From Paratractidigestivibacter sp003150175 (GTDB lineage Bacteria > Actinomycetota > Coriobacteriia > Coriobacteriales > Atopobiaceae), in NCBI RefSeq assembly GCF_964283195.1, contig NZ_CAXYLH010000007.1: a DNA stretch of 64,000 bases; one strand, given 5' to 3'. The notes beneath the pieces are model-generated. The model was not told the origin of the DNA and searched no databases. It was given only the letters and a program-made list of their open reading frames with translations. Position numbers and translations under genes: made by a program. Positions 1 through 8,605 of this stretch are shown piece by piece (positions within the stretch are counted from its first letter, which is position 1; each line of letters starts with the position of its first letter).

Positions 1-25
1 TGGCGATTGCAAATGTTACCTGGGG

Positions 26-44
26 GGCGGGCCTCTGGCCCGCC
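26..44. repeat. short perfect hairpin
   Basis: Two perfect 8-base arms (GGCGGGCC and its complement) surround a 3-base loop. There is no T-run on either side, so it is a weak terminator candidate at best. The gene it would serve lies outside the window. Confidence 0.4.
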
Positions 45-93
45 ACTGCTATTTACACCACTTTATGGACGTAGCTCCCGAGGCGCTCAAAAC

Positions 94-159
94 GCGTAGC
101 CCTAAGCGAGTTTTGTGCACATGGAGGGCATCAGCGTGGCCCTAAGCGAATTTTGCGCA
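94..159. repeat. pair of 26-bp direct repeats
   Basis: Positions 94-119 and 134-159 are near-identical 26-mers (23 of 26 bases match by eye) sharing the core GGCCCTAAGCGA or GCCCTAAGCGA followed by a T-run. They lie 40 bp apart, just downstream of the end of murI. The function is unknown; they could be protein-binding sites or a remnant tandem duplication. Confidence 0.5.
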
Positions 160-215
160 GCTTCGCCCGAGGCCACGACCAGAAAAATCGCCTTGCAAGC
201 GCTTTGCCAGCAGAA

Positions 216-1004
216 TCAGAGCTCGTAGCCGAAGAACTCGCGGTAGAGCGCGAGCTCGGCGGGGGTGTCCTTGCTCGACGCGAACTCAACGGAGCCCGCT
301 CGGCCCGCGGGTGCGAGCAGTCCGGCCTCGTCCAGGCGCTTGCGGAGCTGCCGAGCCGTGCCCGCGCCGCCGTCGTAGAACTTGACGTCGGGGCCGAGGA
401 CCTCGGCGATCTGCCTGCGCACGAACGGGTAGTGCGTGCAGCCCAGGACAACGGAGCCGACCGTGCCGGCAAAGGAACCCACGTAGCCGCGAATCATCTC
501 GACGAGGTCGGCGACTTCGAGGTCGCCGTGCTCGATGCGGCCGGCGAGCCCGGGGCACGGGACGGATATGACCTCGCAGCCCTGTCCATAGGTCTCCGCG
601 AGCTCGTGGTATTTGTCGAGCCGCAGAGTGATGTCGGTCGCCATGACGAGGATGCGCCCGTGGTCGGGCGCCTCGGTCGCGGGCTTGAGCGCCGGCTCGA
701 TGCCGATGATGGGCAGGTCGGGATACTCGGCGCGCAGGCCCGGCGCTGCGGCGGAAGTGGCAGTGTTGCAGGCGATCACGATGGCCTTCGCGCCGTCCGC
801 GACGAAGCGCTCGACGATGTCGTGCGAGAGCTCGCGCACGCGCTCGACCGTTTTTTCGCCGTAGGGGGCGTGCGCGGAATCGCCAAAGAAACGGAAGTCC
901 TCGCCCGGGAGCTCCGCGACGAGCGACTTGAGCACGCTGATGCCGCCCACACCCGAGTCGAAGACGCCGACGAAGCCGTTTGCGTTATCTCGATCGCAGC
1001 CCAT
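216..1004 (-). CDS. murI: glutamate racemase
   Basis: Cytoplasmic cofactor-independent racemase supplying D-glutamate for peptidoglycan. The 262-residue length is normal for MurI. The N-terminal GVFDSGVGG motif is present (about residues 13-21). Both catalytic cysteines are visible: C79 in IACNTATS and C189 in GCTHYPF. The ATG is preceded by a GAGAGGAG ribosome site. It is the last gene of a minus-strand run (cydD-like, cydC-like, small NO-linked protein, murI), 62 bp after the preceding stop. Identification is secure; membership in the same transcript is inferred from spacing. Confidence 0.95.
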   Translation of the reverse strand: MGCDRDNANGFVGVFDSGVGGISVLKSLVAELPGEDFRFFGDSAHAPYGEKTVERVRELSHDIVERFVADGAKAIVIACNTATSAAAPGLRAEYPDLPIIGIEPALKPATEAPDHGRILVMATDITLRLDKYHELAETYGQGCEVISVPCPGLAGRIEHGDLEVADLVEMIRGYVGSFAGTVGSVVLGCTHYPFVRRQIAEVLGPDVKFYDGGAGTARQLRKRLDEAGLLAPAGRAGSVEFASSKDTPAELALYREFFGYEL

Positions 1005-1066
1005 GCCGCGCTCCTCTCTTGCGCCGATCGCCGCCGCACGGATTCGCGCGGCGCAGTCTTTTTAGT

Positions 1067-1429
1067 CTAGCGCGGCTCTGTGCGCTTCGCGCGGAGGGTA
1101 TCGAGGCCGTGTCGGATGGTCATCGCGGGGTGGCGCAAAAGCATCCGGGGGCCGGCGTAACGCATGACGTCCTTGATTGCCTGACGCTCCTTGGGAGCGT
1201 AGCAATGGACCTTGCACTGGGAACAGAAGGTCTTGGTCGCCATGAAGGGGCAGCGGCCGATGCGCGCGTCGGCGTAGGCCGCGAGCGAGGAGCGCTCGTC
1301 GCAGAGCTCGCCGCGCGGCGTGCCGTGGTTCCCATGGCAGTAGGTGCCGATCATCTGCGCGACGACCGCGCGCTCGCGGCCGCGCTTCGCCTCGATCTGT
1401 TCGGGGGTAAGTTCCCTGTTTGCATTCAC
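1067..1429 (-). CDS. YgbA-type nitrous-oxide-stimulated-promoter family protein
   Basis: Small 120-residue cysteine-rich protein. GTG was chosen as start because GGAG lies directly upstream; a longer open frame exists but its extra N-terminus reads as antisense of the ABC gene. Family features seen are a CHGNHG motif near residue 31, C60, C69, C72, C76 with HCY, and the C-terminal MRYAGPRMLLRHP block. The family is linked to nitric oxide/nitrosative stress regulons in other bacteria; its biochemistry is not settled and metal or FeS binding is an inference. Oddity: residue 46 is Arg (ELCDERSS), where the family, as I recall it, has a CxxC cysteine. It lies 26 bp after the cydC-like stop. Confidence 0.8.
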   Translation of the reverse strand: MNANRELTPEQIEAKRGRERAVVAQMIGTYCHGNHGTPRGELCDERSSLAAYADARIGRCPFMATKTFCSQCKVHCYAPKERQAIKDVMRYAGPRMLLRHPAMTIRHGLDTLRAKRTEPR

Positions 1430-1455
1430 CTGCGGCTCCAATCGTTCGCGCCCGC

Positions 1456-3120
1456 TCAGCTCAGGCGGCCGGAGTCCATCGAGTACACCTCGTCGGCGAT
1501 GGCAGCGGTGGTCGGGCGATGGCTGACGAGCACGACAGCGCGGCAGCCGCGCTGATCGTCGAGGGACTTCAAGACCCTCGCCTCGTTGAGCGTGTCGAGG
1601 TTGCTCGTAGGCTCGTCGAGCAAAAGCAGCGACGCATCGTGGAGGAACGCGCGCGCAAGGCCCAGGCGCTGGCGCTCCCCGCCCGAGAGCGTGTCGCCGA
1701 GCTCGCCGACCATCGTGTCGTAGCCGTGGGGCAACCCTTCGATGAAGTCGTGCACGCTCGCCGCGCGGCACGCGGCCATGAGCTCCTCATCGGTCGCATC
1801 GGGCTTAGCGATGAGCAGGTTGTCGCGGATGCTGTCGTGGAAGAGGTGCGTGTCCTGCTCGACGAAGGCCTCCGTGTCGCGCAGGGCGCCCGTGGCGACG
1901 CGACGCACGTCATCCCCTCCGATTTCGACGCGCCCCTCGTCGACGTCCCAGAAGCGCATGAGCAGGCGGCAGAGCGTGGACTTGCCCGAGCCCGAGCGGC
2001 CCTGGACCGCGACGATCCGGCCCGGCTCGACGGACATGCTGGCGTCATCGAGAATCCGCTCGTCGGCGTACGAGAAGCCCACGTGCTCGGCGGCGGCGCC
2101 CGTGAACGCCGGGTGCGTCCCCGCGTCGTCGGGGACCTCGGCCACCTGCGGCTCCTCGTCGAGGATGTCCAGCACGCGGTTGCCCGCGGCGAGCGTGCCC
2201 TGCAACGTGGACCCCAGGTTGGCGAGCGCCACGAAGGGGCCGAACGAGCTGAAGGTCGCAACCACGGCGAGGACCGCGCCCTCGGCCGTGACGGCGCCCG
2301 CGGAGGCGAGGTCGACGGCCAGGAGCAGCTGCAGCGTAGAGAGGACCATGATGGCGCCCGTCGTGGCAGCTTGCCCCCGGCCGGCGACGTCGCGCAGGCG
2401 CGCCTGCGTGCTCGAGAGCTCCTCACTGCGGCGATCGAGCTCGGCCAGGCGGGCCTGCCCCGCGCCGAACTGGAGCACCTCGCCCAGACCGCGCAGGGCG
2501 TCGAGCACGAAGCTCGAGAGCGCGCCCGCCTGGTCGCGCGAGGCGCGGCCGTCCGTTCCCGACCCGCGAGAGATGAGGACGGGCACCGCCACGCCCACGA
2601 GCGCGTAGCTCGCGAGAGCGAGCGCCGCCAGCTGCGGGTGTATATAGCCAAGGAAGAGGCCCATGACCACGGCCATGAGCGCGGCGATGCACACGGGGCT
2701 CACCGTGTGGGCGTAGAAGACCTCGAGCAGCTCGACGTCGGACGTCACGGTCGAGACGAGGCTGCCGCGGTCGGCCCCGGCGAGCTTGGCGGGGCAGAGC
2801 TTGCGCAGCGCGCCGAACACGAGATCGCGGATGTGCGCGAGCAGCCTGAAGGCGATGTAATGGTTGCAGCGCTGCTCGATGTAGTGGAGGACGCCGCGGG
2901 CGACGGCCATGAGGGCGAGGGCGGCGACGGCCGCGGGCAGTCCCCATGCAAGCGTCCCCTTCCCCGCCGCCGCGAGCGCGGCCGCGGAGGCGAGCACGGG
3001 GATGCCCGTCGCGCAGCAGAACCCGGCGACGCCGCATGCCACCGCGAGGACCATCCATCCGGCAAGCGGCCTCGCGAGGCCGAGCATGCGCCACATGACG
3101 CGGGCATTACTCCTGTTCAT
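1456..3120 (-). CDS. cydC: CydC-like ABC exporter, fused membrane and ATPase subunit
   Basis: Half-transporter of 554 residues with six predicted membrane helices in the N-terminal 300 residues and an ATPase domain after that. Walker A GRSGSGKST lies near residue 373, signature LSGGERQRLGLARA near 477 and Walker B LLLLDEPTS near 497, so the site looks catalytic. The segment STVTSDVELLEVFYAH is typical of CydC. The ATG at 3120 was chosen because GAGGAGG lies just upstream and the reading overlaps the preceding cydD-like gene by 14 bp, implying translational coupling. CydDC exports reduced thiols such as Cys or GSH in E. coli. No cydAB is present here, so the substrate is uncertain. Confidence 0.8.
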   Translation of the reverse strand: MNRSNARVMWRMLGLARPLAGWMVLAVACGVAGFCCATGIPVLASAAALAAAGKGTLAWGLPAAVAALALMAVARGVLHYIEQRCNHYIAFRLLAHIRDLVFGALRKLCPAKLAGADRGSLVSTVTSDVELLEVFYAHTVSPVCIAALMAVVMGLFLGYIHPQLAALALASYALVGVAVPVLISRGSGTDGRASRDQAGALSSFVLDALRGLGEVLQFGAGQARLAELDRRSEELSSTQARLRDVAGRGQAATTGAIMVLSTLQLLLAVDLASAGAVTAEGAVLAVVATFSSFGPFVALANLGSTLQGTLAAGNRVLDILDEEPQVAEVPDDAGTHPAFTGAAAEHVGFSYADERILDDASMSVEPGRIVAVQGRSGSGKSTLCRLLMRFWDVDEGRVEIGGDDVRRVATGALRDTEAFVEQDTHLFHDSIRDNLLIAKPDATDEELMAACRAASVHDFIEGLPHGYDTMVGELGDTLSGGERQRLGLARAFLHDASLLLLDEPTSNLDTLNEARVLKSLDDQRGCRAVVLVSHRPTTAAIADEVYSMDSGRLS

Positions 3121-4864
3121 CGTCGGCCTCCTCGGCATCGCGGGCGGGCTGCCCCTTGGTAAGGCTCTCGAGCTCGGCCTGCGCGGACCACAGCGCGCGG
3201 TAGGCCCCGCAGCCGCGCAGAAGCTCCTCGTGCGTCCCCGCCCCGGCAACATCGCCGTGGTCGAGCACGTAGATGCGCTGCGCGCAGACCACGTTCGCCA
3301 GGCGGTGCGAGATCACGACGACCGCGCGGTCGCGCGCGAGCTCGCGGACGGCACCCATGACGGCTTCCTCGGACTCCGCGTCGATGTTGCTCGTCGCCTC
3401 GTCGAAGACGTAGACCGGGCTGTCCGCGCACACGGCGCGGGCCAGGGCCAGGCGCTGGCGCTGGCCGCCGCTCCAGTTCTCGCCGTTCTGCTCGAGGCGC
3501 GTGTCGAGCCCGTCCTGGGTGCGCAGGAAGCCCGCCAGCCGCGCGAATCCGACCGCGTCCCAAAGCTCGTCGTCGGTCGCCCCGGGCGCCGCCATGAGGA
3601 GGTTCTCGCGGACCGTCCCGGCAAAGAGGTGCGCCCCCAGCCCGACCACGGTCACGTAGCGGGCGAGCTCGGTGCGGTCGATGTCGCGGGCCTGCTTGCC
3701 ACCGAGCAGCACGCTCCCCTCGTAGCCGTCGCGGCGACCGGCGAGCAGCGCCGCGACGGTGGACTTGCCGCTGCCGGACTCGCCGACGATGGCGGTGAGG
3801 CCCACGCTCGGCACGTCGAGGCTCACGCCGTGGAGCACCTCGCGCCCTTCCTCGTAGCCGAAGCGGACGTCGCGCAGGGCGAAGTGGTCGCCCGCATCGA
3901 TGCACAGCGGGCGCGGGTCGGGCTCGGGCAGCGCGAGCAAGCGGAAGATCTTCTCGCTCGCCGCGATGCCGTTCATGGCGACGTGGAAGAAGCTGCCGAG
4001 CTGCCGCATGGGCAGGAAGAAGTCCGCCGAGACGAGGATGATGAAGAGGCAGCCGAAGAGGTCGACCACGCCCGACGCCGTCACAGCGAGCGCGACCGCG
4101 ATGCCCGCCACGGCGCCGCCCAAGGCGACGATGTCCATGACGATGATCGAGTTCAGCTGCATGCTGAGCACCTTCATCGTCACCACGCGGAAGCGCTCGG
4201 CCTCGCGGTTCATCGCCTCGTGGCGCGCGGCGTCCGCCTGGTAGATCTTCAGCGTCGTGAGGCCCTGGAGGTTCTCGAGGAAGGAGTCGCCGAGCTCCGC
4301 GTACTGGTCCCAGTAGGCGCCGAGGATGCGCTTGGCGACCTTCTGGACGAGCACGATCACGGCGGGGATGAGCGGCACGCACACGAGCAGCACGATGGCC
4401 GCCGGCAGGCTCACGGGCGCCACGGCGAAAAAGAGCGTCACGGGCGCGAGCACGGAGTAGAAGAGCTGCGGCAGGTACTGGCCGAAGTAGGTCTCGAGCT
4501 GCTCGCAGCCCTCGACGGAAAGCTGCACGATCTCGGCCGTCGGCACCGCCTGGTCGTAGTCGGGCCCCAGGCGCAGAAGCTTCTCGTAGATGCGTCGGCG
4601 CAGGGCGCGCTTGACATCGCGCGAGGCGGCGAAGCTCTCGTGGGCGACGAGGCGGGTCGAGACCACGCGGGCGACGATGCCCGCGGCAAGAAGCGCGAGC
4701 GCGAAGGAGGGGACCACGCCGCCCGCAACGAGCGCCGAGAGCACGCGCGCGATGACCCACACGAGCGCGACGTTGCCCGCGAGGCCCACCCACTGCCACG
4801 CGACCGTGGCGAGCACGTGCCGCATGGCGTCGGGCACGAGCGCCAGGAGTCGTTTGTCCATCAT
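3107..4864 (-). CDS. cydD: CydD-like ABC exporter, fused membrane and ATPase subunit
   Basis: Half-transporter of 585 residues and likely heterodimer partner of the downstream cydC-like gene. The segment YFGQYLPQLFYSVLAPVTLF (about residues 130-150) is a CydD-type signature. Walker A VGESGSGKST lies near 360, signature WSGGQRQRLALARA near 463 and Walker B VYVFDEATS near 485. Both nucleotide sites therefore look intact, unlike degenerate heterodimeric exporters. Start ATG 4864 has GGAG about 10 nt upstream; a second ATG follows at once. It may export thiols to the extracytoplasmic side, or another small molecule. Confidence 0.8.
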   Translation of the reverse strand: MMDKRLLALVPDAMRHVLATVAWQWVGLAGNVALVWVIARVLSALVAGGVVPSFALALLAAGIVARVVSTRLVAHESFAASRDVKRALRRRIYEKLLRLGPDYDQAVPTAEIVQLSVEGCEQLETYFGQYLPQLFYSVLAPVTLFFAVAPVSLPAAIVLLVCVPLIPAVIVLVQKVAKRILGAYWDQYAELGDSFLENLQGLTTLKIYQADAARHEAMNREAERFRVVTMKVLSMQLNSIIVMDIVALGGAVAGIAVALAVTASGVVDLFGCLFIILVSADFFLPMRQLGSFFHVAMNGIAASEKIFRLLALPEPDPRPLCIDAGDHFALRDVRFGYEEGREVLHGVSLDVPSVGLTAIVGESGSGKSTVAALLAGRRDGYEGSVLLGGKQARDIDRTELARYVTVVGLGAHLFAGTVRENLLMAAPGATDDELWDAVGFARLAGFLRTQDGLDTRLEQNGENWSGGQRQRLALARAVCADSPVYVFDEATSNIDAESEEAVMGAVRELARDRAVVVISHRLANVVCAQRIYVLDHGDVAGAGTHEELLRGCGAYRALWSAQAELESLTKGQPARDAEEADDEQE

Positions 4865-4867
4865 CTT

Positions 4868-4890
4868 GGGTATACTCCGATTCTACGCGC
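4868..4890. promoter_or_regulatory. divergent -10 elements for cydD-like and slyD-like genes
   Basis: TATACT at 4871-4876 on the plus strand suits a -10 for the FKBP gene, giving a leader of about 84 nt. TAGAAT on the minus strand (4885-4880) suits a -10 for the cydD-like gene. Neither has a convincing -35. This is inference from hexamer match only. Confidence 0.4.
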
Positions 4891-4966
4891 GCCCAGGCGC
4901 GCATCCGATTTACCAAGGTTAACTTGTTCATCTTACCCGATGGACCTGAACACGAGGAGAAAACCC

Positions 4967-5395
4967 ATGAGCAACGAGGGCAAGAAGGTCAAGGTCCACT
5001 ACGTGGGCACGCTCGACGACGGAACCAAGTTCGACTCCTCCCGCGACCGCGACGAGCCGCTGGAGTTCACCTGCATGGCCGGCCAGATGATCAAGGGCTT
5101 CGACGCTGCCGTCAAGGACATGGAGGTCGGCCAGGTCGTCGACGTCCACATCCCCGCAGCCGAGGCCTACGGCGAGCGCCGCGACGACCTCATGCAGACC
5201 GTCCCCGTGAGCATGCTCCCCGGCGCCGAGAACCTCAGCGCCGGCGACAAGGTCATGCTCGCCTCCCCCAGCGGCCAGCCCTTCCCCGCCACCGTGGCCA
5301 AGGTCGAGAACGGCAACATCACCTTCGACATGAACCACGAGATGGCCGGCAAGGACCTCAACTTCAACATCGAGCTGCTCGAGGTCGCCGAGTAG
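4967..5395 (+). CDS. slyD: FKBP-type peptidyl-prolyl isomerase, SlyD-like
   Basis: Cytoplasmic prolyl isomerase/chaperone of 142 residues. It starts with VKVHYVGTLDDGTKFDSS, followed by PLEF and MIKGFDAAVKDMEVGQ, the split FKBP fold, with an insert-in-flap region in the middle (about residues 65-120). It lacks the His-rich metal-binding tail of E. coli SlyD. ATG 4967 follows ACGAGGAGAAAA. It is a single-gene unit followed by a strong terminator. Confidence 0.88.
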   Translation: MSNEGKKVKVHYVGTLDDGTKFDSSRDRDEPLEFTCMAGQMIKGFDAAVKDMEVGQVVDVHIPAAEAYGERRDDLMQTVPVSMLPGAENLSAGDKVMLASPSGQPFPATVAKVENGNITFDMNHEMAGKDLNFNIELLEVAE

Positions 5396-5432
5396 GCGGC
5401 CTGCCCGCGCCTTATAACTCAAAGGTGGCAAG

Positions 5433-5490
5433 AAGCCCCGTTCGCGCCTGCCCCGGCAACCCGGAAGCAGGAGGCGGACGGGGCTTTTTT
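5433..5490 (+). terminator. rho-independent terminator after slyD
   Basis: GC-rich arms of about 17 bases (AGCCCCG at the base pairing with CGGGGCT) are followed by six T. It ends the FKBP transcript and separates it from convergent fumC. Confidence 0.88.
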
Positions 5491-5518
5491 GTCGAGGCGG
5501 CGCCCCAGACGCGGACGC

Positions 5519-6913
5519 CTACACCATCTGCTCAGGGTGGAAGACAGCGTCGAACTCGTCTGCCGTGAGGAAGCCGAGCGCGACGCAGGCCTCGCGCAGG
5601 CTCGTGTCCTCGGCAAAGGCCTTCTTTGCCACGCGAGCGGCGTTCTCGTAGCCGATGTGGGGGTTGAGCGCCGTCACGAGCATGAGCGAGTTGTGCAGGT
5701 TCGCGTCCATCTTTGCCCGGTTGGCCTCGATGCCCGCGGCGCAGCGCTCGTTGAACGAGCGGATCGCGTCGGCAAGAAGGTCCACGGACTGCAGGAAGTT
5801 GTACGCGATCACGGGCATGAAGACGTTCAGCTCGAAGTTGCCCTGCGACGCCGCGAAGCCGATGGCAGCGTCGTTGCCCATGACCTGCACGGCGACCATC
5901 GTGACCGCCTCGCACTGGGTGGGGTTGACCTTACCGGGCATGATGGAGCTGCCGGGCTCGTTGGCGGGGATCGCGATCTCGCCGAGGCCCAGGCGCGGGC
6001 CGGAGGCGAGCCAGCGGACGTCGTTGGCGATCTTCATCATGTTCGCGGCGAGCGCCTTGACGGCACCGTGGGCAAAGACGACCGCGTCCTTGCCGGTGAG
6101 CGCGCGGAACTTGTTCGGGTCGGTGACGAAGGGCAGGTCCGTCTGCTCGGCTATGTGGGCGGCCACGGCCTCGTCGAAGCCCTCCGGGGCGTTGAGACCC
6201 GTGCCGACCGCCGTGCCGCCGAGCGCCAGACGGTAGAGCCCCGGAAGCGCTGCAGCGAGCTCCTCGGCCGCTCCTTCCAGAAGGCCCCGCCAACCGGAGA
6301 TCTCCTGGCTGAAGGCTATGGGGACGGCGTCCTGCAGGTGCGTGCGCCCGCACTTGACCACGCCCTCGTTCTCGCGCTCGAGGCGCTCGAAGGTGGCCTC
6401 GAGCCTCTTCACCGCCGGGAGGAGGCGCCCCGTGACGGCCGTCGCCGCCGCGATGTGCATCGCCGTGGGGAAGGTGTCGTTCGAGCTCTGGCTCATGTTC
6501 ACCGAGTCGTTGGGGTGGAGCGGCCGCCCGAGGGCGACACCGCGCTCGGCGGCGAGCTGGTTCCCGCGGTTGGCGAGCACCTCGTTCATGTTCATGTTCG
6601 ACTGCGTGCCGGACCCGGTCTGCCAGACGACGAGCGGGAAGTTGCCGTCGAGCTCGCCGGCGAGGACCTCGTCGGCAGCGGCGGCGATGAGACCGGCCTC
6701 TTTGGCGCCCAAGCGCCCGAGGTCGCGGTTGGCGAAGGCGGCGGCCTTTTTGAGCTGGGCGAACGCCCGGATGATCTCGGGCGGCATGGTCTGCCCGCCG
6801 ATGGGGAAGTTCTCGTGGCTGCGCTGGGTCTGGGCGCCCCACAGGGCGTCGGCGGGCACACGGACCTCCCCCATCGAGTCGTGCTCGATGCGATACTCGG
6901 ACGAGTCGGTCAT
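5519..6913 (-). CDS. fumC: fumarate hydratase, class II
   Basis: Iron-independent fumarase interconverting fumarate and L-malate in the cytoplasm. The 464-residue length fits the family. The fumarase/aspartase signature GSSIMPGKVNP is near residue 318; GSGTQSNMNMNEV and TFPTAMHIA are also present. ATG 6913 was chosen because GGAAGGAGA precedes it; an upstream in-frame ATG has no ribosome site. In an anaerobe it probably serves the reductive malate-fumarate branch. No fumarate reductase or malate dehydrogenase genes are adjacent. Confidence 0.95.
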   Translation of the reverse strand: MTDSSEYRIEHDSMGEVRVPADALWGAQTQRSHENFPIGGQTMPPEIIRAFAQLKKAAAFANRDLGRLGAKEAGLIAAAADEVLAGELDGNFPLVVWQTGSGTQSNMNMNEVLANRGNQLAAERGVALGRPLHPNDSVNMSQSSNDTFPTAMHIAAATAVTGRLLPAVKRLEATFERLERENEGVVKCGRTHLQDAVPIAFSQEISGWRGLLEGAAEELAAALPGLYRLALGGTAVGTGLNAPEGFDEAVAAHIAEQTDLPFVTDPNKFRALTGKDAVVFAHGAVKALAANMMKIANDVRWLASGPRLGLGEIAIPANEPGSSIMPGKVNPTQCEAVTMVAVQVMGNDAAIGFAASQGNFELNVFMPVIAYNFLQSVDLLADAIRSFNERCAAGIEANRAKMDANLHNSLMLVTALNPHIGYENAARVAKKAFAEDTSLREACVALGFLTADEFDAVFHPEQMV

Positions 6914-6992
6914 CTGGGTCTCCTTCCGAAAAACGAGCGCCAGGGGAAACCGTCGCCGATTCCCCCTGGCACTCATCGCAGGCTTAGATCGA

Positions 6993-8312
6993 TTAATCGG
7001 CGGCGCGCATACGGGATGCGAAGGTGGACCCGGCCAGGATCGCGCTCGCCACCTCGGCCTGGTCGCGGGCCACGACGCCGAGGTCGGCGCGCACGCCGCG
7101 AAACCGCGGGCTCAAGGAGTACTCGTTGGCCAGGCGCTCGTTGCGGTAGGCGTCGCCCAGAGCCCCGAGCTCGCCTTGGATGTTGTCCATGTACTCGCTC
7201 GTCTTTGCGCGGTCGTCGCCGATGACGCCGGCGAGGGCGCGGGCGACGAAGTGCATCTCCTTCGCGTCGCGCCGGGCGAGATGGACCGCCTCGGGGTCGC
7301 GCAGGTCGAGGCCGAACAGGGCGTCGTCGAGCCCCGCGAGCTCCTCGTCGAAGTGCTTCTGGAAATCCTCGGCGTTGAGCCCGGAGGCGAGCACGCGGCT
7401 CTTCCACTTGATGCTCGGGCAGTCGTCGGCGATGTTGTGCAGGCGGCGCTTGACGTGGCGCTTGCGCATGAGGGCGATCACGCCCTCAAGCTCGAGCTGG
7501 CGCTCCTTGGCACAGGCCACGGGCAGAAGGCAGTTCTCGCCGAGCTCGCCGGATTCCACGAGCGCGTCGACGACGTCGGAGAGGATGTCGATCTCGCGCA
7601 GCGGCGACGTCGCGTCGAGCAGCGCGCGCAGGTCGTCGGAGGTGCGGTGGCACTGCTTCTTTGACTGCCAGGGCGAGAGGAACTGGATAAGCGAACGCAG
7701 CCGGCGAAGGCGGATGCGGAACACGCGGAGCGCCTCGACGTCGGCGGGGTCGGCGAGGAACGCGTCGCAGGCGTCGGCGAGCTCGGCGGACATGAGCTCG
7801 ACCTGGTCGTCGACCTCGGCCATCGCGTCCCAGGACACCGCGTCGGGGCCGGCGACGTACCAGAGCAGCGAGCCCGCGGCCGCAGGGCCGTCGGGCAGCG
7901 AGATCGCGGCGACGCCGCCCTTGTTGAACTTGAGGTCGACGCCGGTCAGGTGCTTGAGCAGCGCGTCCATGAAGGGGACGTGGCCGACAACGGCGAGCGT
8001 ATCGGCATCAGGGTCGGCCTTCGCGAGCTCCGAGAGGAAGGCATCGAGGTCCTGGTCGTAGAGCGACTGGCGCACATCGATGCCGCAGGAATCGACCGCC
8101 TCGGCAACCACGCCCGCCGTTTGCAGCGCGCGCACGGCGGGGCTGCACCAGACGGCGACCTCGGGGTCCTCGCCGAGCAGCGCGAACGTCCGGGGATACG
8201 CGACCTCGAGCGCGCGGATCCCCGCCGATGTGAGCTTGCGGTCGATGTCGTCGCCCGTCGGGCTTGCGTCCTCGGTCTTTCCGTGACGCACGAGCACCAG
8301 TGTCTTGACCAT
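6993..8312 (-). CDS. SixA-like histidine phosphatase fused to a CHAD domain
   Basis: Two-domain protein of 439 residues. The N-terminus (about 1-160) is a histidine-phosphatase fold with LVLVRHGKTE (catalytic H10) and a second His in VVGHVPFMD near residue 108, as in SixA. The C-terminus (about 165-439) is an alpha-helical CHAD domain rich in conserved His, Arg and Lys (LRRLRSLIQFL, ARRDAKEMHFVARAL). CHAD domains bind polyphosphate. Inferred role: phosphatase acting on phosphohistidine or on a phosphate polymer tethered by CHAD. Start ATG 8312 has only a weak GGGGGAA upstream. It lies downstream of htpG with a hairpin-rich spacer between. Confidence 0.82.
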   Translation of the reverse strand: MVKTLVLVRHGKTEDASPTGDDIDRKLTSAGIRALEVAYPRTFALLGEDPEVAVWCSPAVRALQTAGVVAEAVDSCGIDVRQSLYDQDLDAFLSELAKADPDADTLAVVGHVPFMDALLKHLTGVDLKFNKGGVAAISLPDGPAAAGSLLWYVAGPDAVSWDAMAEVDDQVELMSAELADACDAFLADPADVEALRVFRIRLRRLRSLIQFLSPWQSKKQCHRTSDDLRALLDATSPLREIDILSDVVDALVESGELGENCLLPVACAKERQLELEGVIALMRKRHVKRRLHNIADDCPSIKWKSRVLASGLNAEDFQKHFDEELAGLDDALFGLDLRDPEAVHLARRDAKEMHFVARALAGVIGDDRAKTSEYMDNIQGELGALGDAYRNERLANEYSLSPRFRGVRADLGVVARDQAEVASAILAGSTFASRMRAAD

Positions 8313-8486
8313 GCCGTTCCCCCAAACGTCGGTAGCTACGCAGCCTTTAACGATAGCAATGCGGCGGCGCGGCGGGCTTCTCTCCCCCGAGCGTTCGGGT
8401 GGACGGTAGCTCGCTCGGAGGGCGGGCACGGGACCAACACGAGCAGCCTTCTCTTTTGCGGGATTGAGCAGACTGCTCTTTAAGAA

Positions 8487-8528
8487 AGAAGCCTTCTCTT
8501 TACGCTCATTCGCGAAGAGAAGGCTTCT
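8487..8528. repeat. perfect 14-bp inverted repeat
   Basis: Arm AGAAGCCTTCTCTT at 8487-8500 is mirrored perfectly at 8515-8528 around a 14-base loop. Read on the minus strand it is followed by TTCTT, so it may act as a second, weaker terminator for htpG. Confidence 0.75.
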
Positions 8529-8574
8529 ATAAGAAAGGGCAGCCTTCTCTTCTGCGAAGAAGAGAAGGCTGCCC
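8529..8574 (-). terminator. terminator of htpG, 17-bp perfect stem
   Basis: Arms 8537-8553 and 8558-8574 are perfectly complementary with a 4-base GCGA (plus) / TCGC (minus) loop. On the minus strand the stem is followed by TTTCTTAT. This is a convincing intrinsic terminator for transcription coming from htpG. Confidence 0.72.
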
Positions 8575-8605
8575 ACGACCCCGCCGATCAGCTCCGAAAG
8601 ACGAA

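Noticed and set aside
1420..5395. Long plus-strand open frames opposite the ABC transporter genes
   Set aside because: They are GC-rich antisense frames with Arg/Ala/His-rich composition and no motifs; the minus-strand CydDC-like proteins have full family signatures. Only the last 142 codons (SlyD) are real.
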